From: Rahnella laticis
Lineage (GTDB): Bacteria; Pseudomonadota; Gammaproteobacteria; Enterobacterales; Enterobacteriaceae
DNA: 64,000 nucleotides
Direction: 5' to 3'
Assembly: GCF_015644585.1 (NCBI RefSeq)
Contig: NZ_JADOBI010000003.1
Location: forward strand, 372,001 to 436,000
Position numbers and translations under genes: made by a program. Every line of letters starts with the position of its first letter. Positions within the stretch are counted from its first letter, which is position 1. The notes beneath the pieces are model-generated. The model ran no database searches, was not told the origin of the DNA, and saw nothing but the letters and a program-made list of their open reading frames with translations. Below are positions 53,087 through 63,514 of the stretch, one piece after another.

Positions 53087-55902
53087 TATGCAAACTTACG
53101 CTCTTCGCCGTCGCCGGCAATGTTGGTCACACAGCGGCCACAGAGTTCGCTGTGTTCCGCGTTCTGGCCGACGTCAGTGGTGTAATGCCAGCAGCGCGGG
53201 CACTTGTCGCCTTCTGCTTTTGCCAGACCAATTTTCAGGCCTTTGAGCAATTCACTTGGCTGAGCGGATTCGTCAGCTTCTGACAGCGCAGCCACTTTAG
53301 CGCCGGAGGTCAGCAGCACGAAGCGCAGTTCATTGCCCAGTGAGCGCAGATCGGCCGCCAGAGCGTCATCGGCATACAGCGTGACCGCCGCTTCCAGAGA
53401 ACCGCCCAGACGTTTATCGGCACGCGCCTGTTCAATCACCTTGTTCACTTCGCCACGAACTTTCAGCAGCTCATCCCAGAACGCATCGTTCATGGATTCG
53501 TTACCGGTCAGGCCAAACAGACCGTCAAACCATTCTTCGGTGAAGACGAATTTCTCACGCTGGCCCGGCAATTCAGCCCAGATTTCATCCGCTGTGAAGG
53601 ACATGATCGGCGCCATCCAACGAACCAGTGCTTCGCTGATGTAATACAGCGCGGTCTGGCAGCTGCGACGTGCAACGCTGTCGCTTTTTGCGGTGTACTG
53701 GCGATCTTTGATGATATCCAGATAGAAAGAACCCATCTCGATGGAACAGAACTGCATCAGACGCTGAACCACACCGTGGAAATCATAGGCTTCATACGCG
53801 GCAATGATCTCTTCTTGTGCAGCTTTCGCGCGGCCAACGGCCCAGCGATCCAGAACGACCATGTCTTCCGGAGCCACGCTGTGCAGCGCCGGATCGAAAC
53901 CGTTAAGGTTCGCCAGCAGGAAGCGCGCGGTGTTACGGATACGGCGGTAAGAATCCGCGGCACGTTTAAGAATTTCGTCGGACACGGCGATTTCACCGGT
54001 GTAATCCGTTGACGCGACCCACAGACGCAGGATGTCGCCACCCAGCTTGTTCATCACGTCCTGAGGCGCGATGGTGTTACCGATGGATTTGGACATTTTG
54101 CGGCCCTGACCATCCACTGTGAAACCGTGCGTCAGAACTTGTTTGTAAGGCGCTTTGCCTTTCATGGCTGTCGAAATCATCAGTGAAGACATGAACCAGC
54201 CGCGATGCTGGTCGGAGCCTTCCAGATACAAATCCGGGGAATGGCCGTTGAACTCAGGGCGCACATCCACAACAGAAGAATGCGTAGAACCGGAGTCGAA
54301 CCACACATCCAGCGTATCCGGCACTTTGACGTAATCGGCGGCGTCCGCACCCAAAATATCTTCCGGGTTCAGATCCCACCACGCCTGAATGCCGTCAACT
54401 TCAACGCGTTTTGCGACTTCTTCCATCAGCTCAAGGCTGCGCGGATGCAGTTGCTCAGTGTCTTTGTGGACAAACAGAGACATCGGTACGCCCCAGGTAC
54501 GCTGACGGGAGATACACCAGTCAGGACGGTTAGCGACCATGTTTTCAATACGCGCCTGACCCCAGTCAGGGATCCACTGAACGCCTTTGATCTCTTCCAG
54601 TGACTGCTTACGCAGGCCTTTCTGATCCATGCTGATGAACCATTGCGGCGTGGCGCGGAAGATGATTGGCGTTTTGTGACGCCAGCAACAAGGGTAGCTG
54701 TGCGTGATTTTCTCAACGTGCAGCAATGCGCCTTTTTCACGCAGCAGTTCGACGATCAAATCATTGGCTTTAAAGACAAACTTGCCGTCCAGCGTCGGGT
54801 AAGTGCCCGGCAGATAACAACCGTTCGGGCCAACCGGGTTAGCCACTTCCAGACCGTATTTCTGGCCGATAACAAAGTCATCAGGACCGTGGCCCGGTGC
54901 GGTATGTACAGCACCCGTACCGGCGTCGAGCGTAACGTGATCGCCCAAAATAGCCGGAACATCGAAGCCCAGGAACGGGTGTTTGAAGCGCAGTAATTCA
55001 AGATCTGCACCTTTGCATTCGCCCAGCACAGTCCATTCTGCGATACCGGCGCGTTTCATGACGCTTTCAACCAGATCGGTTGCCAGAATCAGACACTGGC
55101 CTTCCACCTGAACCAGCTGATAAGAGAATTCAGGATTCAGGGAAATTGCGCGGTTTGCAGGCATGGTCCACGGCGTGGTGGTCCAGATGACCAGAGAGAT
55201 CGGGCCATTAAAGGAAGCCGCACCGAATTTCGCTGCCACAGCCGCTGCGTCAGTGGCGTTAAACGTCACATCGATAGACGGGGACGTTTTGTCGTAATAC
55301 TCAACTTCCGCTTCAGCCAGTGAAGAGCCGCAATCGGTACACCAGTGAACAGGTTTCGCACCTTTATGCAGGTGACCGTTACCGATGATTTTGCCCAGCG
55401 CACGGATGATGTTGGCTTCAGTTTTGAAGTCCATGGTCAGGTACGGGTGATCCCAGTCGCCCAACACGCCCAGACGGATGAAGTCTTTCTTCTGGCCTTC
55501 AACCTGCTCTGCGGCATATTTACGGCACGCTTCACGGAACTCAGCCGCCGTCACTTTCTCACCCGGCTTGCCGATCAGTTGCTCAACTTTCAGCTCAATC
55601 GGCAGACCATGACAATCCCAGCCCGGAACATACGGCGCATCGAAGCCCGCAAGCCCTTTGGACTTGATAATCATGTCTTTAAGAATTTTGTTTACTGAGT
55701 GACCAATATGAATGCTGCCGTTCGCATACGGAGGGCCGTCATGCAAAATAAAGGTTTTTTTGCCTTTCTTGGCAGCACGAATAATCCCGTACAGATCCTG
55801 GTCATACCAATTTTTCAGCATGTCAGGTTCACGCTTGGCCAGATCGCCACGCATCGGGAACCCTGTTTCCGGCAAATTCAGGGTGTTCTTGTAGTCACTC
55901 AT
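53086..55902 (-). CDS. ileS: IleS, isoleucyl-tRNA synthetase
   Basis: IleS charges tRNA-Ile and edits misactivated valine. The 938 residues match E. coli. They include the HIGH motif (65-68, in [19 protein letters not shown]), the CP1 editing domain, KMSKS near 602, and a C-terminal zinc site with CPRC and CGRC motifs near 902-925. It is of the normal bacterial, mupirocin-sensitive type. It follows ribF after 62 bp and overlaps lspA by one base. Confidence 0.99.
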   Translation of the reverse strand: MSDYKNTLNLPETGFPMRGDLAKREPDMLKNWYDQDLYGIIRAAKKGKKTFILHDGPPYANGSIHIGHSVNKILKDMIIKSKGLAGFDAPYVPGWDCHGLPIELKVEQLIGKPGEKVTAAEFREACRKYAAEQVEGQKKDFIRLGVLGDWDHPYLTMDFKTEANIIRALGKIIGNGHLHKGAKPVHWCTDCGSSLAEAEVEYYDKTSPSIDVTFNATDAAAVAAKFGAASFNGPISLVIWTTTPWTMPANRAISLNPEFSYQLVQVEGQCLILATDLVESVMKRAGIAEWTVLGECKGADLELLRFKHPFLGFDVPAILGDHVTLDAGTGAVHTAPGHGPDDFVIGQKYGLEVANPVGPNGCYLPGTYPTLDGKFVFKANDLIVELLREKGALLHVEKITHSYPCCWRHKTPIIFRATPQWFISMDQKGLRKQSLEEIKGVQWIPDWGQARIENMVANRPDWCISRQRTWGVPMSLFVHKDTEQLHPRSLELMEEVAKRVEVDGIQAWWDLNPEDILGADAADYVKVPDTLDVWFDSGSTHSSVVDVRPEFNGHSPDLYLEGSDQHRGWFMSSLMISTAMKGKAPYKQVLTHGFTVDGQGRKMSKSIGNTIAPQDVMNKLGGDILRLWVASTDYTGEIAVSDEILKRAADSYRRIRNTARFLLANLNGFDPALHSVAPEDMVVLDRWAVGRAKAAQEEIIAAYEAYDFHGVVQRLMQFCSIEMGSFYLDIIKDRQYTAKSDSVARRSCQTALYYISEALVRWMAPIMSFTADEIWAELPGQREKFVFTEEWFDGLFGLTGNESMNDAFWDELLKVRGEVNKVIEQARADKRLGGSLEAAVTLYADDALAADLRSLGNELRFVLLTSGAKVAALSEADESAQPSELLKGLKIGLAKAEGDKCPRCWHYTTDVGQNAEHSELCGRCVTNIAGDGEERKFA

Positions 55903-55964
55903 AGATTCTCGGTTCCGTTTTTCGGCTGGATTCCAGGCTTTGTTACACGCCTGTCAGTACATGT

Positions 55965-56903
55965 TTAGCGTGGTGTCTTTAACCCAAAGAATTCCCGGGC
56001 CGTCACCTCATCGTTCGCAATTTGTTGCTTCAAAGCATCAAGCGAGGAAAAACGCTGTTCGTTGCGCAATTTCGCGCGAAGCACCACGTCAATGTGGCGC
56101 CCGTATAGATCTAATGTGGTGTCGAGAAGGTGCACTTCCAACTGCTTGCGCACACCGCCGACCGTCGGGCGTATACCAATATTGGCCACGCCCGGCAAAG
56201 GCTCAGGCCCGAGGCCTAAAACGTCCACGGCATAAACACCGCGCACGGGTGAAACCACGCGTTTGAGCGGCACGTTGGCCGTTGGGAAACCGATGGTACG
56301 CCCCAGTTTATCGCCGTGAACAACGCGGCCGGAAATACTGAACGGATGGCCCAGTAAATTTTCGGCCAGCGCCAGATCGTCATCGCGCAGCGCATCGCGA
56401 ATTGCGGTGCTGCTGATACGATTGCCGCCTTCGCGGAAGGTTTGTGTGCTGATCACTTCAAAGCCATATTCTTCACCGGCTTTCTGTAACAGCTCAAAAT
56501 CTCCCAGACGGCGCGCGCCAAAGCGGAAATCATCCCCGACAGTCAGGAATCTGACGCCCAGTTTCTCCACCAGCAATTTAGAGATAAATTCCTGTGCAAT
56601 ATGCGCTGCGAACCGGGGTTCGAAGCGTACGCATAACAGATAATCAACTCCGCACTCGGCCAGATACTTGGCTTTGTCACGCAAACTGGTCAGGCGCGCA
56701 GGTGCTTTATCACCGGCGAACAGTTCCAGCGGCTGTGGCTCAAAAATCATTACCATCACCGGCAGCCCCAGACGTTGACCTTCCAGCTTTAGCTGTTTAA
56801 TCAGGGCCTGATGACCACGGTGTACACCATCAAAATTGCCAATAGTCAGCACACATCCATGATGACGTGCTCGAATATTGTGTATTCCGCGAATTAGCTC
56901 CAT
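55965..56903 (-). CDS. ribF: RibF, bifunctional riboflavin kinase/FAD synthetase
   Basis: RibF converts riboflavin to FMN and then FAD. The 312 residues have an N-terminal FMN adenylyltransferase domain with GNFDGVHRGH (22-31) and the VGDDFRFGARR motif near 125, and a C-terminal flavokinase domain with GRTIGFPTANV (about 199-209). It is the first gene of ribF-ileS-lspA-fkpB-ispH. Its promoter must lie in 56904-57000 and diverges from rpsT. Confidence 0.98.
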   Translation of the reverse strand: MELIRGIHNIRARHHGCVLTIGNFDGVHRGHQALIKQLKLEGQRLGLPVMVMIFEPQPLELFAGDKAPARLTSLRDKAKYLAECGVDYLLCVRFEPRFAAHIAQEFISKLLVEKLGVRFLTVGDDFRFGARRLGDFELLQKAGEEYGFEVISTQTFREGGNRISSTAIRDALRDDDLALAENLLGHPFSISGRVVHGDKLGRTIGFPTANVPLKRVVSPVRGVYAVDVLGLGPEPLPGVANIGIRPTVGGVRKQLEVHLLDTTLDLYGRHIDVVLRAKLRNEQRFSSLDALKQQIANDEVTAREFFGLKTPR

Positions 56904-57264
56904 AGCTGGCTCAAATCCAATGCTGACTCATAAAGATGGAAATCGGCGGATTATACCTTGTACAGCCTCCAAGGTTAACCAGCGATTCACAGGATCACAC
57001 CATTCTCCCTTGCATACGGCAGATATTGCGGTTCAAATGGACGAGTGGCGATGAAAATCTTTCGTTGCACACAGGGAATGCGTGACTTTTCGCATAAACA
57101 AGGCGTTAATGGCCGCAGTGGGCAGTTTGTACACTCTCCTGTCGATTTTTCTCGCGAAAGACTGTATTCCGATGCCGGAAGCTGTTAAAATCCTGCGCCA
57201 TCACAACGTAACAAGCGACGATTAAAGTTTACGCTTAAAAGCGCCGCTTATTTGCACAAATCCG
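56904..57264. promoter_or_regulatory. ribF-rpsT divergent promoter region
   Basis: There is no gene in this stretch. It should contain the ribF promoter and the upstream rpsT P1 promoter. A TAAAAT -10-like box at 57186-57191 is the best P1 candidate, but its -35 is poor. Confidence 0.4.
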
Positions 57265-57293
57265 TTGACAAAAGAAGACCGAAAAGGCATATT
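57265..57293 (+). promoter_or_regulatory. rpsT promoter P2
   Basis: A perfect TTGACA (57265-57270), a 17-nt spacer and CATATT (57288-57293) are followed by a CCTCGGCC discriminator. A GC-rich discriminator is typical of stringently controlled ribosomal promoters. Confidence 0.8.
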
Positions 57294-57342
57294 CCTCGGC
57301 CTTTGAATTGTTCATCAATAGAAAAATATTTGGGAGTTGGCC

Positions 57343-57606
57343 TTGGCTAATATCAAATCAGCTAAGAAACGCGCCGTACAGTCAGAAAAACGCCGTAAGC
57401 ACAACGCGAGCCGTCGTTCAATGATGCGTACCTTTATCAAAAAGGTACACGCGGCTATCGCAGCAGGCGACAAAACTGCTGCACAAAATGCATTTAACGA
57501 AATGCAACCAATTGTGGACCGTCAGTCTTGCAAAGGCCTGATCCACAAAAACAAAGCAGCGCGTCATAAGTCAAACCTGACTGCGCAAATCAACGCAATG
57601 CAATAA
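57343..57606 (+). CDS. rpsT: Ribosomal protein bS20
   Basis: S20 binds 16S rRNA early in 30S assembly. With the TTG start at 57343 the protein is 87 residues, (M)[19 protein letters not shown], exactly the E. coli length, and E. coli rpsT also uses a TTG start. The GGGAG site lies 6 nt before it; a second TTG at 57337 sits too close to that site. It is lysine- and arginine-rich throughout. One substitution worth noting is DRQSCKG where E. coli has DRQAAKG, giving a cysteine. It is monocistronic, with promoter and terminator visible. Confidence 0.98.
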   Translation: MANIKSAKKRAVQSEKRRKHNASRRSMMRTFIKKVHAAIAAGDKTAAQNAFNEMQPIVDRQSCKGLIHKNKAARHKSNLTAQINAMQ

Positions 57607-57631
57607 TCGCATTACGCTGAAATGCTTTGAT

Positions 57632-57659
57632 AAAAAAACCGGCCTTGGCCGGTTTTTTT
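57632..57659. terminator. Bidirectional terminator between rpsT and nhaR
   Basis: AAAAAACCGGCC-TT-GGCCGGTTTTTT is almost perfectly symmetric. It lies between the convergent rpsT and nhaR genes. Confidence 0.9.
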
Positions 57660-57687
57660 ATATCTGAAATTTGAGTCGTTTCAGGTT

Positions 57688-58575
57688 TCAGGTAAATAGC
57701 GCCGAAAAGTCAGTGTGACAAATCCGCTGTACCGAAGGATGCTGAATCATCCTTTCCGCAAAAATCACGTAGTACTCTTCCATGATCCCTTCTACCCGCC
57801 CGACCTCTTCAATTTTCTCGTCCTGAAACTCCGTCGAGGAGTAGATAGCCGGTGCGACAAAAATGGCATCGTTGTTCATTCCGAATGCTTTCATCAGTGC
57901 CGCGTCATCGAATTCCCCGAGGATATTGACGTTCAGCCCCTGCGTCGTAAACCAGTTCAGCAATTTACGTCCTAACATCGAACGGCGACCGGGAATAAGC
58001 AGCGGGCGTTGCTCAAGGCAGGCCGGAAAATCCGCGCCATCCAGCGGTTTGCAACAAAAGAAGCTGATCGGGCTTTCACCCAGCTTGACTGAAAATAGCC
58101 CTTCCTGCTGGGTAGAATCCACCGGGCAATCGGACAAAATCATATCCAGCTTATGCAAACTTAGCTGTTCGAGCAGCATTTCGTGCGTCGATTCAAAACA
58201 GCGTAAATGAATTTGGGCATTTTCAGGTACGGCGGCTTCCAGCACACGGCTGACCAGACGTTTAGACAACGCATCCGCAACGCCCACATCAAACAGCAGG
58301 CTCGACTCTTTGCGGTAATTCACGATATCCAGCATTTCCTGGCTCAGGGTGAACATTTTATCCGCATAGCGATAGACCAGCTGACCCAGCTCTGAAGGTA
58401 TCAGCCCGCGCCCTTGCCGCTTAAAAAGTTTTCCGCCAAGCCTTTCTTCCAATGATTTGATCTGGCCGGTGATTGTCTGCGGGGTCAGATACAACGCCTC
58501 GGCGGCTCCCACAACAGAACCTGATTTACACACGTGCCAAAAATAATACAAATGGTTGTAATTAATATGAGGCAT
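57688..58575 (-). CDS. nhaR: NhaR, LysR-type activator of nhaA
   Basis: NhaR senses sodium and activates nhaA and, in E. coli, the pga biofilm operon. The 295 residues begin [20 protein letters not shown], with a LysR helix-turn-helix (about 17-36, [20 protein letters not shown]), and continue with the family core [20 protein letters not shown]. It lies 66 bp downstream of nhaA on the same strand, as in E. coli nhaAR. Confidence 0.97.
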   Translation of the reverse strand: MPHINYNHLYYFWHVCKSGSVVGAAEALYLTPQTITGQIKSLEERLGGKLFKRQGRGLIPSELGQLVYRYADKMFTLSQEMLDIVNYRKESSLLFDVGVADALSKRLVSRVLEAAVPENAQIHLRCFESTHEMLLEQLSLHKLDMILSDCPVDSTQQEGLFSVKLGESPISFFCCKPLDGADFPACLEQRPLLIPGRRSMLGRKLLNWFTTQGLNVNILGEFDDAALMKAFGMNNDAIFVAPAIYSSTEFQDEKIEEVGRVEGIMEEYYVIFAERMIQHPSVQRICHTDFSALFT

Positions 58576-58641
58576 GTTTTCATCCTTTTCTGAAGCACGA
58601 GATTGCTATCAGGTTGCGCGACTCAGCGCGCAACCTGCCGG

Positions 58642-59820
58642 TCAATGTTTAACAACTTTCTTTGGTAAAGCACGGCTCAACAGCACATATCCCAACAGAG
58701 CCGAAGCCACTGACCCCATCAGGATGCCCATTTTCGCGTAAGTCAGCAGTGCCGGATCCCTCAGGGCGAAGGCCAGTGAACCAATGAAAATCGACATGGT
58801 GAAGCCAATGCCGCAAAGCACGGAAACGGCTGAAATCTGGCCGAATGAAATCCCTGACGGTAAACGGGTGATGCCCAATTTGAGCGCCACACTGCTGAAC
58901 AACATGATGCCGAGCGGTTTACCCAGCAGCAGGCCCGCCGCAATCCCCATCGGCAGCAGGGAAAATGCCCCGGAAGCCGTCACGCCCTGCAAAGAAATCC
59001 CCGCATTCGCAAAAGCAAAAATTGGCAAAATAAACCAGGCCACGTACGGATGAATACCGTGCTCCAGGCGGCGTGCCGGCGAAGCCTTATTTTCTTTGGT
59101 ATTCAGCGGGATCAGGAAGCCAAGGATCACGCCCGCTAATGTCGCATGAATACCTGATTTCAGAACGCATACCCAGAAAATTGCGCCAATCAGCAGGTAT
59201 GGCGTCAGTTTAGTGACCCCGCGCCAGTTAAGGCAGGCCAGCGCGGCGATGCAAACTGCCGACAACCCCAGCGCCATCATCGAAATATCATGGCTGTAGA
59301 ACAGCGCGATAATCACGATGGCACCCAGATCATCAATGATGGCCAGTGCCAGCAGGAAAACTTTCAGCCCGGTCGGTACACGTGATCCCAACAGCGCCAT
59401 AACACCCAGTGCAAAAGCGATATCCGTTGCAGCCGGGATTGCCCAGCCCTGACGCGCAATTTCGTCATTGCCGTTGAACAGCAAATAAATCAGCGCCGGA
59501 ACGATCATACCGCCCAGCGCGGCGATAGCCGGGAACAGCGCCTGCTCGCGATTGGCCAGTGCGCCTTCACACATCTCCCGCTTAACTTCCAGACCAATCA
59601 TCAGGAAAAACACCGCCATCAGACCGTCGTTAATCCACAGCAAAAGCGGTTTGTCGATCAGCAACTCAGAAAAGCGCAGCGTGACCGGAATATCTAAAAA
59701 CGCCTGATAAGCGCCCTGCAACGGGCTGTTTGCCATAACCAGTGCCACGACGGCGGCAATGATGAGCACAATTCCGCCCGCAGCTTCCATACGCAAAAAA
59801 CGACGAATTAAATTCGACAT
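58642..59820 (-). CDS. nhaA: NhaA, Na+/H+ antiporter
   Basis: NhaA exchanges two protons for one sodium ion and is central to pH and salt homeostasis. The 392 residues have 12 transmembrane segments. The ion-binding pair of aspartates is in [19 protein letters not shown], the assembly aspartate in [17 protein letters not shown], and the functional lysine in [12 protein letters not shown] use the ATG at 59820 ([16 protein letters not shown]) with an AGGAGAG site. NhaR follows in the same operon. Confidence 0.97.
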   Translation of the reverse strand: MSNLIRRFLRMEAAGGIVLIIAAVVALVMANSPLQGAYQAFLDIPVTLRFSELLIDKPLLLWINDGLMAVFFLMIGLEVKREMCEGALANREQALFPAIAALGGMIVPALIYLLFNGNDEIARQGWAIPAATDIAFALGVMALLGSRVPTGLKVFLLALAIIDDLGAIVIIALFYSHDISMMALGLSAVCIAALACLNWRGVTKLTPYLLIGAIFWVCVLKSGIHATLAGVILGFLIPLNTKENKASPARRLEHGIHPYVAWFILPIFAFANAGISLQGVTASGAFSLLPMGIAAGLLLGKPLGIMLFSSVALKLGITRLPSGISFGQISAVSVLCGIGFTMSIFIGSLAFALRDPALLTYAKMGILMGSVASALLGYVLLSRALPKKVVKH

Positions 59821-59989
59821 TCTGACTCTCCTGTTAATTAAGCGTGGCTGAAAACGGGACGCCACAATCGGATGCGCGAATTGTACGCAGTGATTCACTT
59901 CGTAAAAACTCGTTTATTTCTGGAGTATACCTCGGTTTTTACGAATTATTTATTCGACGCTTTCACCGTTTTTTTAAAAAAATCCCATA

Positions 59990-60024
59990 AAAAAATCCCC
60001 GGCGCGAATTGCTGCCGGGGATTT
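59990..60024 (-). terminator. Terminator of dnaKJ
   Basis: The stem AAATCCCCGGC/GCCGGGGATTT with a 10-nt loop is followed on the minus strand by seven Ts and then a second T-run. It lies about 36 nt past dnaJ. Confidence 0.9.
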
Positions 60025-60059
60025 GTCTGGAGTATACCGTTCCTTTTTGCAGGAACCGG

Positions 60060-61193
60060 TTAACGTGTCAGATCATCGAAAAACTTTTTCACGCCGTCCA
60101 GAAAGCTTTTAGAGCGCGGGCTATTTTTTTCGCCCGATACGCCACCAAAGCTTTCTTCCAGATCACGCAGCAATTGTTTTTGCTTTTCGCTCAGGCTGAC
60201 CGGTGTTTCGACTACAACACGGCACATTAAGTCGCCCTGTGCGCCGCCACGTACGGATTTCACACCGCGTCCGCGCATACGGAACATCTTACCGGTTTGC
60301 GTTTCGGCTGGGATCTTCAGGCTCACGCGACCATCAAGCGTAGGAACCTCAATTTCGCCACCCAGTGCAGCCATCGCAAAGTTGATTGGCACTTCGCAGT
60401 ACAGGTTGTTGCCTTCGCGCTCGAAGATTTTGTGCGCTTTGACCTGAACCTGAACGTACAGATCGCCTGACGGTGCGCCATGCTCGCCCGCTTCGCCTTC
60501 ACCTTCCAGACGAATACGGTCGCCGGTGTCAACACCCGCAGGAATTTTCACGGACAGCGTTTTCGAACGTTCTACGCGGCCATGACCGTGACATTTGTTG
60601 CACGGATCTTTGATCACTTTACCGCGGCCCTGACAGGTCGGACACGCCTGTTGCACAGTAAAGAAGCCCTGACGCATCTGCACCTGGCCCGCACCGTGAC
60701 AGGTTGGACAGGTCGTTGGTGAGCTACCCGCTTTCGCGCCGCTGCCGTGGCAAACGTCACATTCATCCAGTGTCGGGATGCGGATTTCTTTGGTGACACC
60801 ACGAACGGCCTCTTCCAGAGTCAGATCCATGTTGTAACGCAGATCTGAACCCCGGCTGGCACGCTGACGGCGACCGCCGCCAAAGATGTCGCCAAAGACG
60901 TCACCAAAGATGTCGCTGAAATCTGCACCGCCGCCGCCGTAACCACCGCCACCGCCCATGCCGCCCTGTTCAAAGGCTGCATGACCGTACTGGTCATAGG
61001 CCGCGCGCTTTTGCGCATCGGTCAGAATTTCGTAAGCTTCTTTAATTTCTTTAAATTTGCTTTCAGACTCTTTATCGCCCTGATTACGGTCAGGGTGATG
61101 CTTCATTGCCAGGCGCTTGTAGGCCTTTTTGATTTCGCGCTCATCGGCCGTTTTGGAAACGCCCAACAGCTCGTAATAATCTTGCTTCGCCAT
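60060..61193 (-). CDS. dnaJ: DnaJ, Hsp40 co-chaperone
   Basis: DnaJ delivers unfolded substrates to DnaK and stimulates its ATPase. The 377 residues show, in order, the J domain with HPD (about 33-35), a Gly/Phe-rich linker with repeated GGGG and DIFGD units, a zinc domain with four CxxCxGxG repeats ([32 protein letters not shown]), and the C-terminal substrate-binding domains. I start at ATG 61193 ([14 protein letters not shown]). It is cotranscribed with dnaK, 100 nt downstream. Confidence 0.98.
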   Translation of the reverse strand: MAKQDYYELLGVSKTADEREIKKAYKRLAMKHHPDRNQGDKESESKFKEIKEAYEILTDAQKRAAYDQYGHAAFEQGGMGGGGGYGGGGADFSDIFGDVFGDIFGGGRRQRASRGSDLRYNMDLTLEEAVRGVTKEIRIPTLDECDVCHGSGAKAGSSPTTCPTCHGAGQVQMRQGFFTVQQACPTCQGRGKVIKDPCNKCHGHGRVERSKTLSVKIPAGVDTGDRIRLEGEGEAGEHGAPSGDLYVQVQVKAHKIFEREGNNLYCEVPINFAMAALGGEIEVPTLDGRVSLKIPAETQTGKMFRMRGRGVKSVRGGAQGDLMCRVVVETPVSLSEKQKQLLRDLEESFGGVSGEKNSPRSKSFLDGVKKFFDDLTR

Positions 61194-61218
61194 GCTTTTT
61201 CCTGCCCTCAACATGCGT

Positions 61219-61250
61219 GCACGGGCGTAGAGTTTCCTCGACGCCCGTGC
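61219..61250 (-). other. Hairpin in the dnaK-dnaJ gap
   Basis: A perfect 10-bp stem GCACGGGCGT/ACGCCCGTGC with a 12-nt loop and no T-run. It may stabilise the dnaK message or set the DnaK:DnaJ ratio. From memory, E. coli has a small RNA, tpke11, annotated in the same gap; I cannot show that one exists here. Confidence 0.5.
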
Positions 61251-61293
61251 TGGTTTTCAGTAATGAACTCTTACTGTGCCCGCTAAAGGGCGA

Positions 61294-63195
61294 TTATTTC
61301 TTGTCTTTAACTTCTTCGAATTCAGCATCAACAACGTCGTCATCTTTCTTCGCGCTGTCATCGCTGCCTTCGGTCTGGCCTTGCTGCTGAGCCATTTCCA
61401 TCAGTTTGCCGGAAACCTGAACCAGCGCCTGGATTTTCGCTTCGATATCAGCCTTGTCTTCACCTTTAGCAGAAACTTCCAGTGCTTTCAGGGCTTCTTC
61501 AACCGCAGTTTTGTCTTCAGCTGGCAGTTTGTCGCCGGCTTCTTCCAGTTGCTTACGGGTTCCGTGGATCAGGTGGTCCGCCTGGTTGCGGGTCTGAACC
61601 AGTTCTTCAAACTTACGGTCAGCTTCAGCATTCGCTTCAGCATCGTTGACCATTTGCTGGATCTCTTCTTCCGTCAGACCAGAAGATGCCTTGATGGTGA
61701 TCTTCTGCTCACGGCCGGTATTTTTGTCTTTCGCAGACACATGCAGGATACCGTCGGCGTCAAGGTCGAAGGTCACTTCGATCTGTGCCTGACCGCGTGG
61801 CGCTGCCTGAATACCGTCCAGGTTGAACTGACCCAGAGATTTGTTATCACTTGAACGTTTACGCTCACCCTGCAACACATGGATGGTTACTGCAGACTGG
61901 TTGTCTTCCGCAGTAGAGAACACCTGGCTGTGTTTCGTCGGGATAGTGGTGTTTTTGGTGATGAGCGGAGTCATCACGCTGCCCATGGTTTCGATACCCA
62001 GAGACAACGGAGTCACGTCCAGCAACAGAACGTCTTTAACATCACCTGCCAACACACCACCCTGAACTGCTGCACCGATTGCCACAGCTTCGTCCGGGTT
62101 CACGTCTTTACGTGGTTCTTTACCAAAGAATTCAGCCACTTTCTTCTGAACCATTGGCATACGCGTCTGACCACCGACCAGGATCACGTCCTGAACGTCA
62201 GAGACAGACAGACCTGCGTCTTTCAGAGCCACTTTCAGTGGTTCAATACAACGGTTAACCAGGTCTTCCACCAAAGATTCCAGTTTTGCACGGGTCACCT
62301 TGATGTTCATGTGTTTTGGACCGGTTGCATCCGCAGTGATATACGGCAGGTTAACGTCGGTCTGCTGAGCAGAAGACAATTCAATCTTCGCTTTTTCAGC
62401 CGCTTCTTTCAGACGTTGCATTGCCAGCGGATCATTACGCAGATCCATACCTTGTTCTTTCTTAAACTCTTCAACCAGATAGTTGATAAGACGGCTGTCG
62501 AAGTCTTCACCACCGAGGTGAGTATCACCGTTGGTTGCCAGAACTTCGAAGGTTTTTTCACCGTCAACTTCGTCGATTTCGATAATAGAGATATCGAAAG
62601 TACCACCACCGAGGTCGTATACCGCGATAGTGCGGTTACCGATTTCGCGATCCAGGCCGTAAGCCAGTGCCGCAGCGGTGGGTTCGTTGATGATACGTTT
62701 GACTTCCAGACCTGCGATACGGCCGGCGTCTTTCGTTGCCTGACGCTGTGCATCGTTGAAGTATGCAGGTACGGTGATAACAGCTTCAGTTACTGGTTCG
62801 CCCAGATAATCTTCAGCAGTTTTCTTCATTTTCTTCAACACTTCAGCAGAGATCTGCGGAGGTGCAATTTTCTGACCTTTAATGTCGATCCAGGCGTCGC
62901 CGTTGTCGGAGCCTACGATCTGGTAAGGCATAATGCCTTTATCGCGTTGTACTTCTTCATCCTGGAAGCGACGGCCAATCAGGCGTTTGATCGCAAACAA
63001 GGTGTTCTGCGGGTTGGTCACTGCCTGACGTTTAGCCGGAGAACCTACCAGAGTCTCGCCATCTGCCGCATAAGCGATGATGGAAGGAGTGGTGCGGTCG
63101 CCTTCAGCATTCTCCAGTACACGAGCAGTCGTGCCATCCATGATAGCTACACAAGAGTTGGTGGTGCCCAGGTCGATCCCAATAATTTTACCCAT
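61294..63195 (-). CDS. dnaK: DnaK, Hsp70 chaperone
   Basis: DnaK (633 residues) is the main Hsp70. It has the N-terminal ATPase with [16 protein letters not shown] (5-20), the [20 protein letters not shown] and [13 protein letters not shown] signatures, the interdomain linker [15 protein letters not shown] (about 388-402), the peptide-binding domain, a helical lid, and a C-terminal EEVKDKK tail. It is a few residues shorter than in E. coli within the Gln/Gly-rich lid end. Two heat-shock promoters lie upstream (63242-63348), and dnaJ follows. Confidence 0.99.
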   Translation of the reverse strand: MGKIIGIDLGTTNSCVAIMDGTTARVLENAEGDRTTPSIIAYAADGETLVGSPAKRQAVTNPQNTLFAIKRLIGRRFQDEEVQRDKGIMPYQIVGSDNGDAWIDIKGQKIAPPQISAEVLKKMKKTAEDYLGEPVTEAVITVPAYFNDAQRQATKDAGRIAGLEVKRIINEPTAAALAYGLDREIGNRTIAVYDLGGGTFDISIIEIDEVDGEKTFEVLATNGDTHLGGEDFDSRLINYLVEEFKKEQGMDLRNDPLAMQRLKEAAEKAKIELSSAQQTDVNLPYITADATGPKHMNIKVTRAKLESLVEDLVNRCIEPLKVALKDAGLSVSDVQDVILVGGQTRMPMVQKKVAEFFGKEPRKDVNPDEAVAIGAAVQGGVLAGDVKDVLLLDVTPLSLGIETMGSVMTPLITKNTTIPTKHSQVFSTAEDNQSAVTIHVLQGERKRSSDNKSLGQFNLDGIQAAPRGQAQIEVTFDLDADGILHVSAKDKNTGREQKITIKASSGLTEEEIQQMVNDAEANAEADRKFEELVQTRNQADHLIHGTRKQLEEAGDKLPAEDKTAVEEALKALEVSAKGEDKADIEAKIQALVQVSGKLMEMAQQQGQTEGSDDSAKKDDDVVDAEFEEVKDKK

Positions 63196-63241
63196 CTAAC
63201 ACGTCTCCACTTAAATTCATATTCGTTCAGGTTGCTACTGT

Positions 63242-63268
63242 ATATGAGGACGATCTTTTCGATTTCAA
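63242..63268 (-). promoter_or_regulatory. dnaK promoter P2 (sigma-32-like)
   Basis: Read on the minus strand, GTTGAAA, 13 nt and CCTCATAT align with the E. coli dnaK P2 heat-shock promoter. The match is less perfect than P1. Confidence 0.55.
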
Positions 63269-63319
63269 CAGCCCCATATTACGGTTTTACCGACGGTAAC
63301 AACTGCGGTTGAGGATAAG

Positions 63320-63348
63320 ATGGGGCCATGACGCTCAGCATCAAGGGG
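63320..63348 (-). promoter_or_regulatory. dnaK promoter P1 (sigma-32)
   Basis: On the minus strand CCCCTTGATG, then after a 14-nt spacer from CTTGAT, CCCCATCT. This closely matches the sigma-32 consensus CTTGAA/CCCCAT and the E. coli dnaK P1 sequence. The start point falls near 63313. Confidence 0.88.
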
Positions 63349-63418
63349 CAAAGTGAAAAAAAATCTTCAATTGCTGTTACGCCAGATCAATGTTTACTGA
63401 CGCAACCCTCCTTATGAT

Positions 63419-63450
63419 GCCGCGCGCTTCCAAAGATATGCGGCTTTTTT
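63419..63450 (+). terminator. Terminator-like hairpin upstream of satP
   Basis: The stem GCCGC/GCGGC with a 16-nt loop is followed by six Ts, 65 nt before the satP start. With no gene upstream on this strand, it may be an attenuator in the satP leader or end a short RNA; the loop is large, so it may be weak. Confidence 0.4.
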
Positions 63451-63514
63451 ACCCATTTCCCAAGCGTTTCTTCCCCCGATTATCAATTAATAATAATTCT
63501 GATACAGAGGATCT

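Noticed and set aside
61879-63312. 477-codon open frame on the plus strand
   Set aside because: It lies fully antisense to dnaK. Long antisense frames across dnaK are a known by-product of its codon use. It has no ribosome-binding site and no protein family features.
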